Shown here one piece after another: positions 57,055 to 64,000 of a DNA stretch of 64,000 nucleotides. Location of the stretch: assembly GCA_963930645.1 (NCBI GenBank), contig OZ005648.1, forward strand, positions 274,646,403 through 274,710,402, read 5' to 3'. The position numbers were made by a program, and so were the translations under genes. Below the pieces are notes generated by a model that was not told where the DNA came from, searched no databases, and saw only the letters and a program-made list of their open reading frames with translations. Each line of letters starts with the position of its first letter. Positions within the stretch are counted from its first letter, which is position 1. The stretch is from Salticus scenicus. Lineage: Eukaryota; Arthropoda; Arachnida; Araneae; Salticidae.

Positions 57055-57257
57055 CAGTGGCGGCTCGTGAATGACGTTTTTGGGTTGCTGCATCCAAACG
57101 TTATAAAATGTTTATATACCTTTTTGGCTGATTTGCTTATTTTTTAAGAAACAGCGTCGAAACAATTGAATAAAATTAAAGATCTTTCCATGCTAATGGA
57201 CTGTTTTCAGTCACTAACATGCAGAACTGCCAAAACATCACTCACGAGCCTGCAGTG
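57055..57257. mobile_element. hAT-like MITE, copy 2
   Basis: It begins CAGTGGCGGCTCGTGA at 57055 and ends with the inverse CTCACGAGCC...CAGTG at 57257. The flanks GTTCGAAG (57047-57054) and GTCCGAAG (57258-57265) are an 8-bp target duplication with one mismatch. It shares its terminus with the element at 21208-21421. Confidence 0.78.
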
Positions 57258-57419
57258 GTCCGAAGATATGCCATCCGAATTTTCACTCTCCCTTGAGGAG
57301 ATCACTCTCCAGCCTCGGTAACGCGCAGAGGTTATTAGTTTTACGGAACATGAATAATATTGCATTTACGACGGATTTTACGTGCACCAACTACCATTAA
57401 ATGTATACGACGGTTTTTG

Positions 57420-57490
57420 GTCGGCTCAGGAGTCGAACACGCAAACCTACGATTACGAGCTTGACGCTCTGCCAGCTGGACTAATGTGGC
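57420..57490 (-). repeat. Degraded tRNA-Thr-like sequence
   Basis: The minus strand has an A-box-like TAGTCCAGCTGGCAGAGC, an anticodon loop CTCGTAA (CGT, Thr) and a B-box-like GTTCGACTCC. The anticodon stem and acceptor stem do not pair well. It is a tRNA pseudogene or tRNA-derived SINE head. Confidence 0.5.
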
Positions 57491-57678
57491 GCATTCAATT
57501 CTATATCTATTTAAAAATAAATCTGTATTACCGGGTGAGTCATTTTTCCGAGTATGCCTCATAACTGAATGATTAACCCTGCAATTGTTGTTTTAGAACT
57601 TAGAATATTTGAAATTATTTAAAATTAAAATAGATGTCTAATTTTTTTAAAAGAAGAAATTAATAATAATAAAAATAC

Positions 57679-57840
57679 CAATGTCTAAAGTCCCAAGAGA
57701 GAATCCATTAACGGACATGACACCGACTAATGTACCAAGGTTTCGACACCAAGGAATTCCGATCATCGACGATGCCACGATGAGGTTGAAGATAGTTAAA
57801 ACTGCTAACTTTGATTTCACAAAATCCAGCAAAATGCCAC
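57679..57840 (-). CDS. MFS transporter, MFSD4 / sodium-dependent glucose transporter 1-like: internal exon
   Basis: The 162 bp are bounded by an acceptor (TTTCTGTTTTTCAG ending at 57841) and a donor (ATTG followed by GTATTTTT at 57678). Both introns are phase 1. It encodes GILLDFVKSKLAVLTIFNLI, then a PWCRNL turn and a second helix ending VNGFSLGTLDIG. The family has the same two-helix segment after helix 1, with an IPWCR turn and a GxSxGxLDTG motif. Here the usual LDTG is LDIG, a conservative but notable change at a conserved site. It precedes the exon at 6839-7851 across a 49.8 kb intron. The exon encoding the N-terminus should lie to the right (higher coordinates); I did not find it. An open frame running past the donor is intron read-through. 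Confidence 0.83.
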
Positions 57841-58136
57841 CTGAAAAACAGAAATAAATTTAAAATTTTAAAAAGTTTGACTTCTAAAGTGAATACTAAA
57901 ACGAAAGTAAAAAAATAAGATGTAAAACACAAAGAAGAGACAATTTACAATTAGGTTACATATTTTATTACACAGCTTAGAGTATAAACGAATACAAATT
58001 CGAAACAGAAATGAATACAAGTCGAGAATTCGTCTGTTAAGGGGTTAGATGGATTTCTAAAGCTGAAATAAAACATATACTTCCTCTATTTTTTTAATAT
58101 AGTAAATAAAATACTTATTCAAAAGTTTGAGCACAT
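57841..58136. other. Upstream intron of the transporter gene
   Basis: It follows the acceptor of the 57679-57840 exon. AT-rich, with no further exon recognised. Confidence 0.5.
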
Positions 58137-58137
58137 A

Positions 58138-58580
58138 GGGTAAGTGCACCAGTGATTGACACTTTTAGAGCAATCTCTGATATTTTTCATGTTCTAGTCA
58201 TCAGAAAATATTTTTAGAAATCTTAAGTTAATACATATGGCATGAAAGACATTCAGAACCATATATATGTTAAAATATATACATTTGATAACTTTTTTTT
58301 TTTTTTTTTTTTATGAATTTTTATTTGACACCCACTCAATGTTCCAGTAATTGACACTGCCAGTTTTTCCTTTTATTAGTAATTGGCACCCTATGTTCCA
58401 GTGTTTGACACTGCTAGTTATTCATTTTACTAGTTATTAGCACCCTATGCTCCAGTGTTTGACATAAAATGTTAAAATTCTTATATATAAAATATATGAT
58501 TGTATTATTTTTCTTATTTATTAATTATTTCGGGCTAGATGTCAATTACTGGAGCATGCCAATCACTGGAGCACCTACCC
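58138..58580. mobile_element. TA-flanked MITE with internal copies of its terminal motif
   Basis: The ends GGGTAAGTGCACCAGTG and the inverse of GGGTAGGTGCTCCAGTG are flanked by TA (58136-58137, 58581-58582). Inside, the CCAGTNNTTGACAC motif recurs near 58343, 58400, 58453 and (inverted) 58541. No ORF is present. The TA target suggests a Tc1/mariner-related element. Confidence 0.65.
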
Positions 58581-58581
58581 T

Positions 58582-58767
58582 AAAAGAGCAATATTTAAAC
58601 AATATTTAATAAAATTTTCATACAAAAATTTGGAAAATTCAGCCAGTGGATCGTGGTTTCCGGAAATCCTTCAGAAAAGCGCAGTAGGCACGATTTCTCA
58701 AGAACTTCGATCTTATCGAAATTTTGCACACTTCTTCAAAATAAAATTGGCTAGTGCTTGAACGAAG

Positions 58768-58803
<36 letters not shown>

Positions 58804-58892
58804 AGAATTAATTTTACATATATGTAAAATACATATGTACATATATGTACATATCGAAATGTGTTTGCATACAGCTGTTTTTGCGTACAACT

Positions 58893-58928
<36 letters not shown>

Positions 58929-60250
58929 TTATTTTATTTTTTTAAATCTTTCGTTTAAGAACTGTAGTCAATTTCATTTTTTTTTTTCCCTGTTCGATTT
59001 TCTATAACAGTAAATAACAGTAAAAAACAGTAAAATAATTTTCTATAACAGTAAAAAACTAAAAACTATAGAATACCATATGCATACAATAAAAATGCTG
59101 AAAATATATTTAGAATTCATCTATTGAATTTAAAAGGTAGAAAAAAATGCCTTCATTTAAATTTTTAAAGTCGCTTTTCCATAGATGGGTCGGGTTCCAA
59201 GTCCAACTTCGTTGACATGCACAATGCTAGCATGAATACCGTTTACATTGATTACAATTGAAGTTAACAGTAAGTCAAACAATATTAATCATTTAACGTT
59301 AATTGTTTTTCTATTGAAATCAAACATTTAACACAGATTTTATGTGACAAATGTTCAATTTTTTTTTCATGTTTTAATTGATTTTTAAGCTTTTGTTCCT
59401 TTTCTGTTTGTTAAATAACAGCACTATTCAAAATTTAACAAATGGTCTTTCAGAGGAAGCCATATGTAAAAGTCACTTTGAATTTATTAATTGGCTAGTT
59501 GCACCCTGTTGCTTGACTTGCGCCTAGTTTTTTTTTTTTTTTTTTTTTTCCAATGAAGGAGTGTGCTATTATTTTGAACTGAAAAACTGTTGCTAAATTT
59601 TGCAGTTAATAGTGGTTACTTACAAAGTTATTTATTAACTAAATCTGAACAAGTTGCAGGCTGGTCCAAAACTGGATTTGGTGATTTTTCTTTCATGATT
59701 ATGGCGAAATGCCATTTTCGGAAGTGGTTTCCGTTGATCCCAAACGTAAACAAAAGCAAAATGCGTTTTTCAAAATGGCGTCATTTGTAATTTACAAAAT
59801 TAATTAAGCCTATTTTGTATAATAATAAAACAAATATTTAAATTAACTTACCTCATTATTCATGATAAAACATCTTCATAAATTTCTATACGTCAAGGGC
59901 GATCAATATGCATATATATATATATATATATGCTTCTCGTAGATTAATACTATTTAAATATGCTACACTTGCCGGTAAAATACGATTATATAAATTAGAA
60001 TTCCGTTTACCATTTCTTTTAATGATTTTTTAAAACATACTTTTAAAAATAAGCTACTTTACGTAGCACGAAATGAAAAACGTATGAAATTCCTTATTTT
60101 ATCGATCAGTAATACGCATGTAGCTGCATCCCTCCCACACTTTTCACAAATCATAGTACTTTTAATTAATTCACATTTTTTCAAAAATTCAAAAAACATT
60201 TCTCTCTTGCTAAACAATTCACTCAAAAACAATTTCATTCACTGATTCAC
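58582..60250. other. Unassigned intronic or flanking sequence
   Basis: A T-run (58771-58800) and an A-run (58894-58924) about 95 bp apart could pair. The segment 59650-59770 resembles 30360-30450. A (TA)n tract lies at 59911-59931. No gene is supported. Confidence 0.35.
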
Positions 60251-60259
60251 TACTACTAG

Positions 60260-63150
60260 GTGCCATACTTAAACAAAATAAAATAATAATAAATTACATT
60301 AACAAAATAAAATAATAATAAAGAGTAAAAATACAACCATTTTATACAACTGTGCTTTATCAGCTAAAATAGAATAAAATAGTGAATAATTAAAGTTATC
60401 TTTATAATTATTTGCTGGTTGCCATGGTAATAAAAAATAAACGGAATGCTGGATTGTTGTTGTAGGGGGTATGCATTGAGACCTATAGCTGCTTAGGCTG
60501 TTGTTTCAACTGTTCCATAGGTCACCAGAAAAAAACAGAGTGGTTAAACCACTACAGTCTATAACTTATTCACAGATTTTTCAAAAGCGGTTGATGGAAT
60601 GCAGGAACTCGAGGGTACAGTGACGAAAGTTGCTTGATAAGCAAAACTTTTGCGTGAAGACTGGGAAAGAACTAAAGTTATCATCATTTAACAAAGCACC
60701 GAAATGATGGATACGATTCTGCCGATAGCGATCACAAGATAAGATAATGTGTTCAATGGAATCCAACACACGACAGCGATCACAAATGCCAGTGTCAGTA
60801 AGATGAAAACGATGCAACAGAGCTTGGGTTACAATCATCTTACAAAGAAGTTGGGAGATCAGCACATCATCCCGTCTATTGGTAGACCAGGAACTAGTAG
60901 TTTTGAACGGGGGAATTTCTCCATGTGAAAGCACATATTTACTTTGACGAAAATTACGCGGAATAGACTCTTTGAAACATTTTGTAGAATAGTTGATAAG
61001 ATCCTCGGGAGAGATCCAGTACATAAGAACGTCCGAGGGGCCAGTGTCTTTAGCAATTCTATCAGCTTTTTCATTGAGGGGGATTCCCCTGTGACCAGGG
61101 CCCTGCGACCATCCCCACACCAACCGAATACTAGTAGCAAAGGATGAGTCACAATAAATTTTATTGTGAAGCCAGAGTATGATTCGAGGAGATTTGATGG
61201 AAACAGATTGGAGAGCGGTTAGGACAGACAGGCTATCCGTAAGAATTATAAAGGAAGAGCTTGAGGAAGCAAGTTCATCAAACGCTGTTCCGATGGCAAG
61301 AGCTTCAGCTATGAAGATGGAATTTAAATGAGAAATCCTATATTTAAAATGAGAGACAGAGGAGCAGCCAGCAATAGCCGTTAGGGTGGGAGATTTAGTC
61401 GCATCAGTAGCAAAAATGTCGTGGCTGGACGAGAATCCAGAGATAAAGGCTGAGAAAAAGAACTGGATGATAATATCATTCAAAGTCGTGTTCTGGAAGG
61501 GAAGGTCGGAAAGGTGAAAATACACATTCCCGTGAGCAAGGGGCTTAGGAAACTGGAAAATCATCAAACTCTCTAAGCAGGAGCTGATCTCAACTAGTCC
61601 ATCAATGCCATGCGGAGAGAAGTCGATCTGAAGGTTTTTGTGAGAATCGTCGGCTTCATTCAGAAAGCTCCAAAGAGGGGACCAGGCACCGAGGCCAAAA
61701 TGGCGGATCCAGAATCTTAGCGAATGCAACCGAATTTTATCGCCTATAGACAGAACATCAGCATGTTTGTGAAGGAGAGCTATGGGAACCCAGAGGGGAA
61801 GACCCAGAGCCGTCCGAAGACCACAGTTATGAAAAACTTCAAGCCTCTTGATTAGAGAGGCACTCGCCATGGAAAGATTAGCAGCACCATAATCTACCAG
61901 GCTCCCGATAGATGAAGTAAAAAGCGTAACTAAGTGATGTGACCTAGCACCATAACTTCTCTGAGAGAGGGCCTTGAGGAAGTTAATTCTTTTAAAGGCC
62001 TTCACCCGCAGGTATTCAACATGCTTCTTAAAACCACCCCGACGAGAGAAGATAAATCCAAGAAATTTCACATCATCCGACCAATTGATGAGGCCGCCGT
62101 TAATATTAAAATGAAAATCACAATCACCCTTTCTGCGAGAAAAGTTAATAGCGTGGCATTTATCCGGCCGAATGGAAAGCTTCCAGTAAGTGCACCAACG
62201 GGAAACATTCTGTAGGGCAGCCTGTAGTTTCCCGTGACAATAACTTAAAGAGTCTCCCAGGCAATAAATAAAAATATCATCGGCGTAGACTAAACACCTG
62301 GTATTATGATCAAAAACTTCAAAAAAATCAGATAAAAAAATTGTGAACAAAATAGGGCTGAGGACCGCGCCTTGCGGAATCCCGCGCCAAGAAGAGTGAG
62401 GAGACGAAACCACGCCCCTACAAACAACTTTGATAGAACAAGAACAGTCAGACAAAAAATTATGGATCCAATGGAGAAAATTGCCCGTGATACCAATTTG
62501 AGCGTACTTTTGAATAAGGCCATCTATGTAGATGGAATCATAAGCAGACTGCAGATCTAAGGAGATGCCAAGAATAAACTTTTTGTTTCTTTTTGCATTC
62601 ATAATATCTTGATGAAGCATCATGACAGCCGTTTGGCTGTCCCGAAAGGGAGTAAACCCCAAGTGTCTATAATCAAGAGACTTGTTTTTGAGGAGAAAGG
62701 CATTTATTCGCTGGGCAATCATACGCTCTCCAATCGTACAAATAACAGGTGTGAGAACAATCGGACGTTAGAAAGAGGCCGTGCACTTAGGCTTGTCATG
62801 GTTTGGAATGGGCAGAATCAGGGCAGAGGTCCAGTTAGGGGGAATATTCCCCGTAAGAAGAGAGTCGTTATAGATACCAAGTAACAACTCAAAAGAATGG
62901 GAACCGAGTTTCTTGAAGAAATTAGCAGGAATCCTGTCCTCACCAGGACTAGTAGATTTTGTACGCCGAATAGCATCAGTCAGTTCAGACATAGAGAAGG
63001 GATTATTGAGATACTCATCATGATCAGTCCCCTAAGTAACAAGGAGGGGAGGATGGTCGAGCCCACCGCTATAATATTCTACGAAGACTAAATTATGACA
63101 CATTTTCCCGTATTGCGAAATACGGTAAAAATAGAGTGTGTGAGAGAAGA
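60260..63150 (-). mobile_element. Non-LTR retrotransposon (LINE, I-superfamily-like), 5'-truncated
   Basis: The pol relic (60581-63150) is followed on the minus strand by about 320 bp of 3' UTR. It ends in A/T-rich short repeats (TTATTATTATTTTATTTTG twice, 60262-60318 as read on the minus strand). No endonuclease domain is found upstream. RT joined to RNase H, without LTRs, suggests the I superfamily; the clade is not fixed. Confidence 0.75.
60581..63150 (-). pseudogene. LINE pol: reverse transcriptase plus RNase H, with nonsense mutations
   Basis: The long intact frame (62722-60581, 713 codons) has RT motifs GISLDLQSAYDSI, GIPQGAVLSPILF and the YADD box, then a thumb region. An RNase H domain follows with FATDATKSP, IAEALAIGTAF, ILTDSLSV and GHRGIPLNEKADRIAK, and a C-terminal zinc knuckle CDRCRVLDSIEHIILSC. 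Upstream in the same frame, SPGEDRIPANFFKKL (62990-62780) is the RT N-terminus. It is separated by an in-frame TAA at 62768-62770, and a further TAG lies near 63034. Coding potential is well kept, so the copy is fairly young, but these stops make it inactive. The absence of the apurinic endonuclease is due to 5' truncation or lies outside what I could read. Confidence 0.82.
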
Positions 63151-63381
63151 ATTGTGAGTGAATACTATTTTTAAAAAAAAAAGTAAAATAAAAGTGGCAA
63201 TTTCAACAAGGAATAGAAATTGTGCAGCATTCACGGATAGCGAAAGACTTTTCAGTAGAAAGACACAAGGAACCAGTGAATATTCAATTTAATTCTGTTG
63301 AAAAAATAGTGAAAATAAAACAAAGAGATAAAATCACTCATAAATTATTTAGCTCATTCCCGTATTTGTAAGTAAAAGAAA

Positions 63382-63715
63382 TTAGTTGGCATAGGCGGAC
63401 TCGGCTCAATTCCTCATCATATATTTGTTCTCATAATTTTTTTACTGCCATTCATACAAGATTCGTTTTTAAAGAAATGAAATTTACCTATCACTCGGAA
63501 TGGTTTCTGAACGATATGCCTAATTTACTAGGCTATTCTAACTCCACCTCGACATATTTACCTTATCCCAATTTGTTGTTTAATATTTGATATTTAATTT
63601 TGATATTAGGGTCAGTTTCATATTTCAGTTTTCATGCAACTTCATAATCCCCCTGATGCAAGTCTATGTGAAATATTATCCTATTCTGCCATGTTACGAA
63701 AATAATGATAATTTA
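63382..63715 (-). repeat. Family D fragment (3' end)
   Basis: It begins with TTAGTTGGCATAGGCGGAC at 63383, the family D 3' terminus with TTAG for CTAG, then CAATTCCTCATCATAT in place of CAGTTCCCCATCAT. A diverged minisatellite unit follows (TATTCTGCCATGTTACG). The 5' part is missing. Confidence 0.6.
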
Positions 63716-63948
63716 TTTATGGTTATAATTAAACAGAAGAATTAAAAAAGAATTAATTAAACAGAATAAACAGAAAATATAAATACTTGACAATATGAAT
63801 GAAAGTTTCGGTAATCTGAGATGATAAATCTGAGAATAATGTCCATTTTTTTTTTCTTTCTACATTACAAACGCTTTATCTCATTAAACTAACAATAAGA
63901 TGAATTTCTAATGCGTACAAAACCCAATTGTAAAACTAATAATATGTA

Positions 63949-64000
63949 GGGGAGAGTGGGGATGAATGGGACATTTTTCATGTTTTTATTCATAACGTCA
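63949..64000 (+). repeat. Possible transposon terminus running off the window
   Basis: TA at 63947-63948 is followed by GGGGAGAGTGGGGATGAATG. This has the look of an arthropod DNA-transposon end and is similar in style to the TA-GGGTAAGTGC end at 58138. The partner end lies outside the window. Confidence 0.35.

Larger units (their letters stand above)
7852..57678 (-). other. ~49.8 kb intron of the transporter gene
   Basis: The donor GTATTTTT begins at 57678 on the minus strand, and the acceptor TTTTATAG ends at 7852. It is a phase-1 intron: one base of a glycine codon lies upstream (57679) and two downstream (7851-7850). Nearly everything inside is transposon-derived. The join restores the conserved LD-x-G-x-N-V motif of the family, which is strong evidence that the two exons belong together despite the distance. 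Confidence 0.8.

Noticed and set aside
57647..57678. Extension of the transporter exon frame beyond 57679
   Set aside because: It runs through a good donor into AT-rich intron sequence. The in-phase acceptor at 7852 explains the protein better.

Overview
This is eukaryotic, very AT-rich DNA with spliced genes, long homopolymer tracts, many microsatellites and a dense layer of transposable elements. The repeat types (Helitrons, Helentron-like elements, a Tc1/mariner relic, hAT MITEs, an I-type LINE and a Ty3/Gypsy relic) and the sodium-dependent-glucose-transporter-like host gene suggest an arthropod, probably an arachnid such as a spider. That species-level guess is inference.

Only one host gene is well supported. 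It is a minus-strand MFS transporter of the MFSD4 / sodium-dependent glucose transporter 1 type. Its 3'-terminal coding exon lies at 6839-7851 and the preceding exon at 57679-57840. Donor and acceptor match in phase and restore a conserved motif, so about 49.8 kb of this window (7852-57678) is one intron. The 5' end of the gene lies to the right of 57840 and was not found. A weak second candidate is a short plus-strand exon at 21001-21091.

Layout. 1-6.8 kb: downstream of the gene, with a long-TIR MITE, a pogo/Tigger-like MITE, a 0.95 kb fold-back element and a repeated 5'-end module. 8.3-16.5 kb: two inverted copies of a minisatellite-bearing element (family A), the second split by a family B element, plus further family B and Helitron pieces. 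16.8-18.7 kb: a 1.6 kb palindrome and a fold-back element that encloses a well-formed tRNA-Thr(TGT)-like sequence. 18.8-25 kb: dispersed repeats, a hAT MITE, the candidate exon and a free-standing 148-bp satellite array. 25.2-35.5 kb: inverted copies of family D bracket a Helitron, a dead Tc1-like transposase, a broken THAP-domain ORF, a SWIM-like fragment and a 2.2 kb TIR transposon with a decayed DDE-like transposase. 35.8-38.4 kb: a decayed Gypsy pol with the unusual order integrase, reverse transcriptase, RNase H, joined abruptly to a Helitron. 38.4-56.1 kb: a cluster of Helitrons (defined by a hairpin plus CTAG 3' end and a TC-TATATA 5' end), often end to end, with G-rich minisatellites and two family E elements. 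57-64 kb: a hAT MITE, a decayed tRNA-like sequence, the host exon, a TA-flanked MITE, a LINE relic with RNase H, and a partial family D copy.

The most unusual theme is a set of at least five sequence-distinct element families (A, B, D, E, G and an isolated copy) that share one architecture: a 5' palindrome, a short conserved block, a TCTG/TG microsatellite, a family-specific 145-175 bp minisatellite, then a subterminal copy of the 5' arm and a short 3' hairpin. This resembles the Helentron/DINE-1 (HINE) plan. All coordinates come from reading by eye; repeat boundaries are good to a few bases where a terminal motif is named and to tens of bases elsewhere.
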